Of a DNA stretch of 64,000 nucleotides, positions 1-7,271 are shown one piece after another (positions within the stretch are counted from its first letter, which is position 1; every line of letters begins with the position of its first letter). A program made the position numbers and the translations under genes. Source of the DNA: Candidatus Devosia phytovorans (GTDB taxonomy: Bacteria; Pseudomonadota; Alphaproteobacteria; Rhizobiales; Devosiaceae); contig CP119312.1 in assembly GCA_029202405.1 (NCBI GenBank), positions 563,001 through 627,000 of the forward strand, read 5' to 3'. Under the pieces are notes generated by a model that saw only the letters and a program-made list of their open reading frames with translations, was not told the origin of the DNA and ran no database searches.

Positions 1-1018
1 AGGGTTCGAGCTGACCGCTCTTGGGGTCGTCGAGAGCGCTGACGTCAGGTTCGTTGCGGGTCTTCCACAGCGAGAAGATCACGCCACCAGCCAGGATCGA
101 CAGCGTCACGACCAGCGAGAGCAGCGTGTCGATGTGGATGTGCAGCGGCACGAGGAAGATCTTGATACCCACCAGCACAAGGATGATGGCCAGCGAAACC
201 TGGAGGTAACGGAAGCGGTTCATCGCGGCGGCCAGGGCGAAGTAGAGCGAACGCAGGCCCAGAATGGCGAAGATGTTGGAGGTATAGACGATGAACGTGT
301 CCTGGGTGACGGCGAAGACGGCCGGCACGGAATCGACGGCAAAGACCAGGTCGACGACTTCCACCATGATCAGCGCCACGGCCAGCGGGGTCAGCCAGGT
401 GACGATCTTGCCGGTCTTGGGGTCGGGCTGCTTGACCGTGAAATTGCGGCCATGCAGTTCCTTGGTGACGCGGAAGTGCTTGGAGATGAACTGATAGACC
501 TTGTTCTCTTCAAGGTTGGGCTCTTCGTCCTTGTGCGAGAACATGCGGATGCCGGTGAACACCAGGAAGGCGCCAAAGCCGAACAGGATCCAGCTATACT
601 GGTTGACCATGGCCGCGCCGAGACCAATGAGCACGGCGCGGAACAGGATGACGCCCAGGATGCCCCAGAACAGCACGCGGTGCTGGTAGATACGGGGGAT
701 GGCGAGGAAGCCGAAGATGGTGGCGATGACGAACATATTGTCCATCGCCAGGCTCTGCTCGAGCAGGTAGCCAGTGTAGAACTCGAGGCCTGCCTCGGCG
801 CCGCGCTGCCACCACACCCAGCCACCAAAGGCCAGGGCGATACAGACGTAGAAGCCATAAAGGGTAAGGCTTTCCTTGGCGCCGATCTCGTGTTCGTCCT
901 TGTGCAGGATGCCGAGGTCGAAAACCAGCAGTGCGATGACGATCGCGATGAACGCAATCCAGAAATAGACGGGAGTACCCAGAAAATCGCCCGATAGGGC
1001 GGCAAGCAGCGATTCCAT
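1..1018 (-). CDS. TerC family integral membrane protein, partial (C-terminus beyond window)
   Basis: The reading frame opens at ATG 1018 and is still open at base 1, giving about 339 residues with the C-terminal end missing. It is a multi-helix inner-membrane protein with the TerC hallmarks: a DLGI motif near residue 34, an acidic-Asn motif (MDN at 92-94) in one helix, and AVDSVPA near residue 225 in a matching helix. TerC-family proteins are linked to metal ion (Mn, tellurite) export and metalation of exported enzymes; the substrate here is not known. It stands alone on the minus strand with about 150 bases of non-coding sequence upstream, in which I could not recognise a manganese riboswitch. 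Confidence 0.9.
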   Translation of the reverse strand, partial: MESLLAALSGDFLGTPVYFWIAFIAIVIALLVFDLGILHKDEHEIGAKESLTLYGFYVCIALAFGGWVWWQRGAEAGLEFYTGYLLEQSLAMDNMFVIATIFGFLAIPRIYQHRVLFWGILGVILFRAVLIGLGAAMVNQYSWILFGFGAFLVFTGIRMFSHKDEEPNLEENKVYQFISKHFRVTKELHGRNFTVKQPDPKTGKIVTWLTPLAVALIMVEVVDLVFAVDSVPAVFAVTQDTFIVYTSNIFAILGLRSLYFALAAAMNRFRYLQVSLAIILVLVGIKIFLVPLHIHIDTLLSLVVTLSILAGGVIFSLWKTRNEPDVSALDDPKSGQLEP

Positions 1019-1169
1019 TTCGCCGGACCTTTCTCCATGAAGATTGGAGCAGCTCCGACATCACGAGGACATAGAACGTCCTCGCCAGAGGGGCCCGGCG
1101 CTGCAGGGTGAAAATGCCTGAACTGGTGAAAAGTTCAAGCCCCCGCGCTATGGAATCTTGGGAAAGGGA

Positions 1170-1514
1170 CTAACGCGGCGTGCAGAGCATGACGATGGCG
1201 TCGGCGGTTTCGAGCTGGATAGCCGTGCCATAGGTGGGGTCGGGGATAAGGCGCCCCTGCTGGATAGAACGCGTCGCCTTGAGGCCACCGTCGTTGAAGC
1301 CGACACCATCTTCATAGCCGGTGATCGTGCCGGTGCCCGAGCTCTTGTCGCCGAAAACGGTCGAGGAGAAGCCATAGACATTGCCGTAAATGGTCAGGAT
1401 TCCGGCCTTCTGTGTGGTCGCGTCACGGCAAGACCAGTTTCCCGTGAAGGTCTGGGCGAGCGCCGGGGTGGCGGACAGGGCGGTGAGGGCGGCAATAAGG
1501 GCGATTCGGCGCAT
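1170..1514 (-). CDS. Small secreted protein of unknown function
   Basis: The product is 114 residues. I chose ATG 1514 because it gives a classical signal peptide (basic MRR, a hydrophobic run, then a TPALA cleavage site near residue 19); a start further upstream would bury this signal and overlap the preceding MaoC gene. The mature part contains two cysteines (NWSC near the start and MLC at the end) that could form a disulfide, and is otherwise Gly/Thr rich. I do not recognise a family. It lies 32 bases downstream of the MaoC gene on the same strand and may be co-transcribed with it. Confidence 0.7.
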   Translation of the reverse strand: MRRIALIAALTALSATPALAQTFTGNWSCRDATTQKAGILTIYGNVYGFSSTVFGDKSSGTGTITGYEDGVGFNDGGLKATRSIQQGRLIPDPTYGTAIQLETADAIVMLCTPR

Positions 1515-1546
1515 GGGGCAGAGAGTGCCCATGCGGTGATTGGCAA

Positions 1547-2104
1547 TCAAGTGCCGCGCTTGAGGAGTGGCCCGATAAGCGGCAGGTTGGTGAGGGCGAG
1601 CAACAGTTTCAGTTTCAAGGGCATGCGGTAGTCGCGCAGCTTGGAAAAGCCCACGAGTTCCGCTCTGTAGACGCGTTCGCCACGCTGGTTGGTAGCGGTG
1701 ATGGTGTTGAACAGCAGGCCCCAGCCGGGAATGGAGTTCGACGCACGCTTGTCGGTCACGACAAGTTCATAGCTGACCGTGTCGCCCGGGCGGACCGGAA
1801 CCTTGAATTCCATGGAGTTGACGCCGGGGGAGGGGCCGGAAACGCCGGGTTCCTTGCCCTCGCCGCGCAGACGCTCTTCCTCGAGGAACAGCGTATCGAC
1901 CATCAGGCGATGGCCCACGCTGACCGTATGCCAGCCGCTGGCAACCAGGCCGCCGAAATGGCTGTGCTTTGCCGCTTCGGCATCGACATGGAAATATTGC
2001 GGATCGTAGAGGGTGGCGAAGCGGACGATCTCGTTGGCATCAAATGTGTGGTCGCCGAGCGGAAACACTTCGTCGATGACGATGTCTTCAAACCAACGGG
2101 TCAT
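1547..2104 (-). CDS. MaoC family dehydratase (hotdog fold)
   Basis: The product is 185 residues, a single hotdog domain of the MaoC/R-specific enoyl-CoA hydratase type. The region DPQYFHVD (residues 34-41) carries the Asp34/His39 pair expected of the hydratase 2 active site, followed by the FGG and ASGWH segments that line the pocket. Family members hydrate trans-2-enoyl-CoA; the natural substrate here is unknown. Its start overlaps the stop of the upstream MaoC gene by four bases, so the two are translationally coupled and may form a heterodimer, as split hydratase pairs do. The C-terminal tail (about residues 160-185) is hydrophobic and basic. Confidence 0.85.
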   Translation of the reverse strand: MTRWFEDIVIDEVFPLGDHTFDANEIVRFATLYDPQYFHVDAEAAKHSHFGGLVASGWHTVSVGHRLMVDTLFLEEERLRGEGKEPGVSGPSPGVNSMEFKVPVRPGDTVSYELVVTDKRASNSIPGWGLLFNTITATNQRGERVYRAELVGFSKLRDYRMPLKLKLLLALTNLPLIGPLLKRGT

Positions 2105-2571
2105 GGCTGGCTCCTCGTCTCGACCAGATTAGCCAGCCGCATGGTCAGGACCGGGGCGCTCTTCTGGTTGCGTATGTCGAAGTCGAGCGTGACAATGCCC
2201 CATTGCGGGTGGCTTTCCGAACGGCGCAGCTCGGCGATGGTCACCGTGCCGCCGATGGTGTCGCCGACCATGACGGGGTTCTTCCATTTGAGATTGGTAA
2301 AGCCCAGGCCGCCGGCCGAGGCGATCTTGCCGAGAAAGCTGTCGACCAGCATGCGCAGGCTCAGCGCGCCGGTCTGCCAGCCGCTCGAGGCAAGGCCGCC
2401 CAGCAGGCTCGCCTTCGCGGCAGCTTCGTCGAGGTGAAAGGGAAAGGGGTCAAACTCACGCGCAAAGGTGATGATCATCTCCTTGCTCACAGTGACATGG
2501 CCCAAGTCGATCACCTCGCCGACCACCAGATCTTCGAAATGCCGCCGATCTTGGGTGACAGGATTGGTCAT
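2101..2571 (-). CDS. MaoC family dehydratase, second copy
   Basis: The product is 156 residues with the same hotdog architecture as its neighbour. Asp41 and His46 in DPFPFHLD form the likely catalytic pair, and LLGGLASSGWQ matches the conserved pocket helix. It is the first gene of a two-gene MaoC operon; its stop overlaps the next start by four bases (ATGA). The two paralogues differ substantially in sequence, which is more consistent with a heteromeric enzyme or two substrates than with a recent duplication. About 80 bases separate it from the AraC gene upstream, which runs in the same direction. Confidence 0.85.
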   Translation of the reverse strand: MTNPVTQDRRHFEDLVVGEVIDLGHVTVSKEMIITFAREFDPFPFHLDEAAAKASLLGGLASSGWQTGALSLRMLVDSFLGKIASAGGLGFTNLKWKNPVMVGDTIGGTVTIAELRRSESHPQWGIVTLDFDIRNQKSAPVLTMRLANLVETRSQP

Positions 2572-2652
2572 TTGCTTGCCCTATACGTCAAGGCGCGCTT
2601 TCTGCTCCTTTTGCGGGAGCATGGCAAGCCGGATCGGGCGATAGCGCTGACC

Positions 2653-3471
2653 CTAGAGCGGTGCAACATCCTGAGATTGCCGGAATTGTTGCGGCGACTG
2701 GCCCATGCGCCGGCGGAAGCGCTGCGAGAAATAGAACTGGTTGTCGAAGCCGGCATGGGCGGCGATCTGCTTGATGGGGAAGCTGGTGCGCCGCAGCAGG
2801 TCCAGCGCCAGATGCAGCCGCTGGATCTCGATATGGGCCTGGATGGTTTCGGCGGTCTCCTGGCGAAACAGATGCGCCAGCCGTGACGGCGAGAGGCCGA
2901 CAGCCCTGGCGATGTCGTCGATCAGCAGTTTTTCGGTCAGATGCTGGGCAATGAAGTCCATAGCCCTGGCGATCCGGCTGTCGCCGGCCTTGGCCGGTCG
3001 CGGATTGTGGGCATCGCAGGCCAGCAGCAGCGCCTCGAATGCATTGACCGCCAAGGCCTCGCGACGGGCATGCGGGCTGTTGAGCTGGTGATGTACGGCG
3101 ATGAACTGCCGGGCGAGGTCACCATCTTCGACCCGGAGGTGAAACAGGCCATCGGCAGCGGCGGGCCAGTTCAGCCAGTCGAGCCAGTCGGCGCGCGGGC
3201 GGAAATGCGCCCAGACCAGTTCCCAACGCTGCAGCGACGGCTCCACGCCATAATCATGTGGCGTGCCGGGCCGGAGCAGGACCCAGTCGCCGGCTTCGGC
3301 GATCAGCTCTCCACCAGCATGGGAGAAGCGGCCGCGGCCAGAGATGGTATGGACCAGCAGCCAGTCCTCGACACCCTGCCGCCGGACGGCGCGATAGCCC
3401 GATGTTTCATGGAAGTGGCCGGTTAGGAGCCGTCGTGTCGCTTGATAAGGGGATTCATGAGCTCCGGTCAT
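2653..3471 (-). CDS. AraC family transcriptional regulator
   Basis: The product is 272 residues. The N-terminal half looks like an AraC-type cupin sensor domain (for example LLRPGTPHDYG near residue 70). The C-terminal hundred residues hold two helix-turn-helix motifs: the first around IDDIARAVGLSPSRLAHLFR, the second around IKQIAAHAGFDNQFYFSQRF, ending with the usual MGQSPQQFR. It is divergent from the phytanoyl-CoA dioxygenase-like gene across an 83-base spacer and probably controls that gene, perhaps in response to its substrate. The inducer cannot be read from the sequence. Confidence 0.9.
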   Translation of the reverse strand: MTGAHESPYQATRRLLTGHFHETSGYRAVRRQGVEDWLLVHTISGRGRFSHAGGELIAEAGDWVLLRPGTPHDYGVEPSLQRWELVWAHFRPRADWLDWLNWPAAADGLFHLRVEDGDLARQFIAVHHQLNSPHARREALAVNAFEALLLACDAHNPRPAKAGDSRIARAMDFIAQHLTEKLLIDDIARAVGLSPSRLAHLFRQETAETIQAHIEIQRLHLALDLLRRTSFPIKQIAAHAGFDNQFYFSQRFRRRMGQSPQQFRQSQDVAPL

Positions 3472-3554
3472 AGCAGGATATTATATATGATTGACAGCAT
3501 GTTCCATGTCCGCCGCATGGCTGTCTGTGTAATTTTTCGGTCAAGGAGATCGAT
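3472..3554. promoter_or_regulatory. Divergent promoter/operator region between AraC and dioxygenase genes
   Basis: The spacer holds a TTGACA hexamer at 3491-3496 reading towards the dioxygenase gene. Overlapping it is an interrupted inverted repeat: GACAGC at 3493-3498 against GCTGTC at 3520-3525. A purine-rich ribosome site (AAGGAG) sits 6-7 bases before ATG 3555. The inverted repeat is a candidate AraC-protein site; this is inference from position and symmetry only. Confidence 0.4.
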
Positions 3555-4379
3555 ATGACACAGGCTTATTTGAATGATGCGCAGGCGACCCAGTTCGAGC
3601 GCGATGGGTTTCTGGCGGTACGCGGGCTGATCTCGGCCGAGGAAATCGCCGAAATCCGCGAGACCTTCATGGCGGCCGCCGCCGATGGTCCGGTGCCGGG
3701 CCTGTCAGACCTGCCGCGCGGCGGCACCAATGCCAATGACCCGCTCAGCCGTTATCCGCGGATGATGCATCCGCACAAGCACGGCCACAAGGCGGTGGGG
3801 CAGCTCGCCATGCGCTACCTGCTCGACCCGCGTCTGCGGCCGATCCTGGCAGACCTTTTCGGCGAAGAGCCCTTCGCCTGCCAGTCGATGTTCTATTTCA
3901 AGCCGCCGGGCGCACGCGGGCAGGATCTGCACCAGGACAATTTCTACCTGCGGGTAAAGCCGGGCACCTGCATGGCTGCCTGGATCGCCGTGGACGATGC
4001 CGATGCAGGCAACGGCGGCATGATGTGCGTGCCGCAGACTGCCATGCTCGACATTGCCTGCCCCGAACCGTCCGATCCGGCGCTGTTCTTTACCACGGAA
4101 CATGTCGAGCCGCCCGAAGGGCTGGAGCCGCAGATGATGCAGCTCAAGGCAGGCGACGTGCTGTTCTTCAACGGCAGCGTCATCCATGGCTCGACGCCCA
4201 ATACCAGCCAGGACCGCTTCCGCCGCTCGCTGATCTTCCACTACATCCCGGCCAGCACCCGCGAAATCAGCCACTGGTACGAAGCCATGAGCTTTGACGG
4301 CGACGCGCAGCAGATCGGTGTGAACCAGGATGGCGGCCCCTGCGGGACGCTGCAGGAAGTGGCGATGGGGCCGCACTAG
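3555..4379 (+). CDS. Phytanoyl-CoA dioxygenase (PhyH) family protein
   Basis: The product is 274 residues, a Fe(II)/2-oxoglutarate-dependent oxygenase of the PhyH family. The iron ligands are readable: His126 and Asp128 in LHQDNF, and His211 in NGSVIHGSTPN; an Arg a dozen residues on (RFRRS, 221-225) would hold 2-oxoglutarate. Bacterial members hydroxylate diverse small molecules such as ectoine, so the substrate cannot be assigned. ATG 3555 has an AAGGAG ribosome site. It is transcribed away from an AraC regulator, suggesting substrate induction. Confidence 0.88.
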   Translation: MTQAYLNDAQATQFERDGFLAVRGLISAEEIAEIRETFMAAAADGPVPGLSDLPRGGTNANDPLSRYPRMMHPHKHGHKAVGQLAMRYLLDPRLRPILADLFGEEPFACQSMFYFKPPGARGQDLHQDNFYLRVKPGTCMAAWIAVDDADAGNGGMMCVPQTAMLDIACPEPSDPALFFTTEHVEPPEGLEPQMMQLKAGDVLFFNGSVIHGSTPNTSQDRFRRSLIFHYIPASTREISHWYEAMSFDGDAQQIGVNQDGGPCGTLQEVAMGPH

Positions 4380-4401
4380 GTATTGGACGCTGAAGGCGCC
4401 A

Positions 4402-4447
4402 CACATTCGGTGTCACCCCGGCCTTGAGCCGGGGCCTATCCTGAGAT
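4402..4447. repeat. Dispersed palindromic repeat, copy A
   Basis: This 46-base stretch contains CACCCCGGCCTTGAGCCGGG and matches 63515-63560 at about 43 of 46 positions. The core is itself a near-palindrome (CCCCGGC...GCCGGGG). A degraded right-hand arm may lie near 4490-4513 (GGCCCC...GGGCCTTGAGG). It sits in the space between two converging genes. This looks like a REP/RPE-type intergenic element of alphaproteobacteria rather than a gene. Confidence 0.75.
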
Positions 4448-4516
4448 CGTGCCGCATCGTAGATCGCCTGGATCATGCCTGCGGCACGTCTGGCCCCTCT
4501 CCGGGCCTTGAGGTCT

Positions 4517-4554
4517 GAAATCGCTCCACTGGAGCGATTTCGCCGCGAAGCGGC
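4517..4554. terminator. Double hairpin, likely bidirectional terminator
   Basis: An 11-base-pair stem (GAAATCGCTCC, loop ACT, GGAGCGATTTC; 4517-4541) is followed at once by a second hairpin GCCGC-GAA-GCGGC (4542-4554). It lies between the converging ends of the dioxygenase gene and ychF. A near-identical first hairpin occurs at 10054-10084, also between converging genes, which suggests a repeated terminator element. Confidence 0.55.
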
Positions 4555-4559
4555 CGACC

Positions 4560-5657
4560 TCAAGTATTGAACTTGAACAGCATCACGTCGCCATCCTTGA
4601 CGACATATTCCTTGCCTTCGTCGCGGGCCTTGCCGGCTTCCTTGGCGGCGACTTCACCGCCGAGGCCCACGAAGTCTTCGTAGCCGATGGTCTGGGCGCG
4701 GATGAAGCCGCGTTCGAAGTCGGAGTGGATGACGCCGGCTGCCGCGGGAGCCTTGTCGCCCTTGTGGATGGTCCAGGCGCGGGTTTCCTTGGGGCCGACC
4801 GTGAAATAGGTCTGCAGGCCCAAAAGGTCGTAGGCCTCGCGGATCAGGCGGTTGAGTCCGGCCTCGTGTAGGCCGAGCGATTCCAGATATTCGGCCTGTT
4901 CGGCATCGGGAAGCTGGGCCAGCTGGCTTTCGATTTCGGCGGAGATGATGACGACGCCGGCATCGTTCTTGTGCGCGTAATCTTCCACGAGCTTGCTCAT
5001 GGCATTGCCGTTTTCGGCCGAGCCTTCGTCGACATTGCAGACATAGAGCACGGGCTTACTGGTCAGCAGCTGCAGTTCCTGGAAGGCCTTTTCTTCCTCG
5101 GCCGAGCGCTCGACGAAGCGGGCGGACTTGCCTTCACGCAACAGGACCAGCGAGCGGTCGATCAGGTCGAGCGTGACCTTGGCGTCCTTGTCGTTGCCCT
5201 TGGCTTTCTTTTCGACGCCGGTGCGGCGCTTTTCGAGGCTTTCGAGGTCGGCCAGCATCAGCTCGGTCTCGACGACTTCGGCGTCGGCCAGCGGATCGAC
5301 CTTGTTGGCGACGTGGATGATGTTGCCGTCCTCAAAACAACGCAGCACATAGGCGATGGCGTCGCATTCGCGGATATTGGCGAGGAACTGGTTGCCCAGG
5401 CCTTCGCCCTTGCTCGCGCCCTTCACCAGACCGGCAATATCGACAAAGCTCATGCGGGCCGGCAGGACGTTGACCGACTTGCCGATGGTGGCGAGCTTGG
5501 TCAGCCGCGCATCCGGCACCGGAACGTCGCCCACGTTGGGCTCGATGGTGCAGAAGGGGAAATTGGCGGCGGCTGCGGCGGCGGTGCGCGTCAATGCGTT
5601 GAAAAGGGTCGACTTGCCGACGTTCGGCAGGCCGACAATGCCCATCTTGAAACCCAT
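4560..5657 (-). CDS. ychF: Redox-regulated ATPase YchF (Obg family)
   Basis: The product is 365 residues, the normal length for YchF/OLA1. The P-loop GLPNVGKS is at residues 9-16, the switch region FVDIAGLVKGASKGEGLG follows, and NVDE replaces the NKxD of true GTPases, which explains ATP preference in this family. A C-terminal TGS domain carries the usual TVGPKETRAWT and DFERGFIRA motifs. I use ATG 5657 (MGFKMGIVG) with GGGAG upstream; the longer open frame to 5714 is not supported by the family. It follows pth by about 70 bases on the same strand, a common bacterial pairing. Confidence 0.97.
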   Translation of the reverse strand: MGFKMGIVGLPNVGKSTLFNALTRTAAAAAANFPFCTIEPNVGDVPVPDARLTKLATIGKSVNVLPARMSFVDIAGLVKGASKGEGLGNQFLANIRECDAIAYVLRCFEDGNIIHVANKVDPLADAEVVETELMLADLESLEKRRTGVEKKAKGNDKDAKVTLDLIDRSLVLLREGKSARFVERSAEEEKAFQELQLLTSKPVLYVCNVDEGSAENGNAMSKLVEDYAHKNDAGVVIISAEIESQLAQLPDAEQAEYLESLGLHEAGLNRLIREAYDLLGLQTYFTVGPKETRAWTIHKGDKAPAAAGVIHSDFERGFIRAQTIGYEDFVGLGGEVAAKEAGKARDEGKEYVVKDGDVMLFKFNT

Positions 5658-5726
5658 GGGGATGCTCCCGGAAACTGTTGGCCTCCACTTGGTTCGGAAT
5701 GGAGGCGATGTCAATGTGCGCGGGCT

Positions 5727-6428
5727 TTATTCGCCGCCGAGCAGCTTCTTCAGCATGTCGGCCATCGGCCCGCTCCTGGGCACTTCCACCTGCGGCTTGG
5801 CCGGCCGCGCCTGGCGGATATGGCTCTGGGCTTTCGGTGCCGGCTTGTCAGGTTTTTCGTCGCCCGCCTGGGTGGCGATGGCCAGCTTGTTCATGAAGCC
5901 GGCGTCATCCCCGCTGAGCAGCAGGCCGACATGCTTGCCGATGCCGTCAAGCAGCGGCTCGAGCCAGGCCTGGTCGGCCTTGGCGAAGTCGCCCAGCACG
6001 TGGTGGGTGACATTCTCCTTGCCCGGATGGCCGATGCCGAGGCGGACGCGCTTGTAGTTCAGGCCGATCTGCGGATCGATAGAGCGCAGGCCATTGTGGC
6101 CGCCATTGCCGCCGCCGACCTTGACGCGGACTTTGGCTGGCGCGAGATCGAGTTCGTCATAGAGGACGATAATGTCGGCTGGCTCGATCTTGTAGAATTT
6201 GGCGACCTGCTGGACGCTGTCGCCCGAGCGGTTCATGAAGGTCTGCGGCTTGAGCAGGATGACCTTTTCGCCGCCAATCGTACCTTCAGCGATCAGCCCG
6301 GCATGCTTGGAGCGGAACTGGGTGATGGAATGGGCGCGCGCAATGGCGTCGAGCGCCATGAAGCCGATATTGTGGCGATTGCCCTCATATTGGCTGCCCG
6401 GATTGCCCAGGCCGACAAGCAGTTTCAT
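5727..6428 (-). CDS. pth: Peptidyl-tRNA hydrolase
   Basis: The product is 233 residues. It cleaves the ester bond of peptidyl-tRNA dropped from stalled ribosomes, recycling tRNA. Conserved features are MKLLVGLGNPG at the start, the catalytic His in EGNRHNIGF, the catalytic Asp segment LYDELDLAPAKVRVK, and GGGNGGHNGLRSI. The C-terminal extension after about residue 190 (rich in Lys, Pro and Arg) is longer than in E. coli, as is usual in Rhizobiales. ATG 6428 has an AGAGGA ribosome site. It lies between rplY and ychF, the standard gene order. Confidence 0.97.
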   Translation of the reverse strand: MKLLVGLGNPGSQYEGNRHNIGFMALDAIARAHSITQFRSKHAGLIAEGTIGGEKVILLKPQTFMNRSGDSVQQVAKFYKIEPADIIVLYDELDLAPAKVRVKVGGGNGGHNGLRSIDPQIGLNYKRVRLGIGHPGKENVTHHVLGDFAKADQAWLEPLLDGIGKHVGLLLSGDDAGFMNKLAIATQAGDEKPDKPAPKAQSHIRQARPAKPQVEVPRSGPMADMLKKLLGGE

Positions 6429-6449
6429 TCCTCTGGTCCCCAAATGAAA

Positions 6450-6471
6450 GAGGCGACCCGAAGGTCGCCTC
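6450..6471 (-). terminator. Rho-independent-type terminator after rplY
   Basis: Read on the minus strand this is a 9-base-pair stem GAGGCGACC / GGTCGCCTC closed by a TTCG tetraloop, followed by TTTCATTT. The UUCG loop makes the RNA hairpin very stable. It sits between the rplY stop and the pth ribosome site, so it probably reduces read-through from the abundant ribosomal protein gene into pth. Confidence 0.7.
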
Positions 6472-6499
6472 AAACTGTAGCAGAAGCAAACAGGCGAGA

Positions 6500-7144
6500 T
6501 TACTCGGCCTTGTCTTCGCCTTCGGCGGCAGCTTCTTCAGTGCCTTCTTCATCGGCATCGCCAGCGGACTTGAGAGCCGACGGGGCAACGATGGTTGCGA
6601 TCGTCAGGTCGTCTTCGTGGCTGTGGTCAGCAGTGCCCTTGGGCAGCTTGATGGCCGAGATGTGGACGGTGTCGCCGATGTCCAGGCCCGTCAGGTCGAC
6701 GATGATGGCTTCGGGGATATTGTCCGCGGAAACGGTCAGGTCGAGCGTGTGGTGCACGATGTTGAGCGTGCCGCCGCGCTTGAGGCCCGGGCTGGCTTCT
6801 TCGTTTTCGAAGTGAACCGGAACCTGGACGTTGATCTTGGAGCCCTTGCCGATACGCAGGAAATCGACGTGGATCGGGAAGTCCTTGACGGGGTCGAGCT
6901 GGTAATCGCGCGGGATCACCTTGTGCTTGGTGCCGTCAACATCGAGTTCGATGGTGTGCGACAGGAAGCCACCGGCGTAGATCGCCTTGTGGATGTCCTT
7001 GTAGGAGAGGGAAATGGTGACGGGTTCTTTCTTGTCACCGTAGATAACAGCAGGAACGAGTCCCTGACGGCGCAGTTCACGAGCGGCCCCCTTGCCTACC
7101 CCTTCACGCGCCTGTGCACTGAGCACCTTAGTCGTCGCAGCCAT
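6500..7144 (-). CDS. rplY: 50S ribosomal protein L25/general stress protein Ctc
   Basis: The product is 214 residues, the long (CTC) form of bL25, which binds 5S rRNA through its N-terminal beta-barrel domain (KVLSAQAREGVGKGAARELR) and has a C-terminal TL5-like domain (about residues 95-185). The tail is strongly acidic (EEGTEEAAAEGEDKAE). I start at ATG 7144 (MAATTK), which matches rhizobial relatives; upstream ATGs at 7156 and 7177 are possible but less likely. It heads the rplY-pth-ychF block. Confidence 0.95.
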   Translation of the reverse strand: MAATTKVLSAQAREGVGKGAARELRRQGLVPAVIYGDKKEPVTISLSYKDIHKAIYAGGFLSHTIELDVDGTKHKVIPRDYQLDPVKDFPIHVDFLRIGKGSKINVQVPVHFENEEASPGLKRGGTLNIVHHTLDLTVSADNIPEAIIVDLTGLDIGDTVHISAIKLPKGTADHSHEDDLTIATIVAPSALKSAGDADEEGTEEAAAEGEDKAE

Positions 7145-7271
7145 GGAAATATCCATTCTGGTTGGTGTATGCGTCACTACAACAGCATACGCGCCCGTCC
7201 TCCAGGGGTGACGAGCGCTTCATGGCGCGGGCTATAGCGGAAAGACCGGTGCCGAGCAAGCGGGAAGGGGC

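Noticed and set aside
134..997. Long plus-strand open frame with acidic, Asp/Gly/Glu-rich translation
   Set aside because: It is antisense to the TerC gene; its residue bias follows from GC-rich codons read backwards, and no family motif is present.
1019..1169. Possible manganese riboswitch before TerC
   Set aside because: Such an element is common before some TerC genes, but its conserved helices could not be found here.
4971..6815. 614-codon plus-strand open frame
   Set aside because: It lies opposite ychF, pth and rplY, all of which have clear motifs; the translation is Asp/Ala/Gly/Leu-biased antisense noise.
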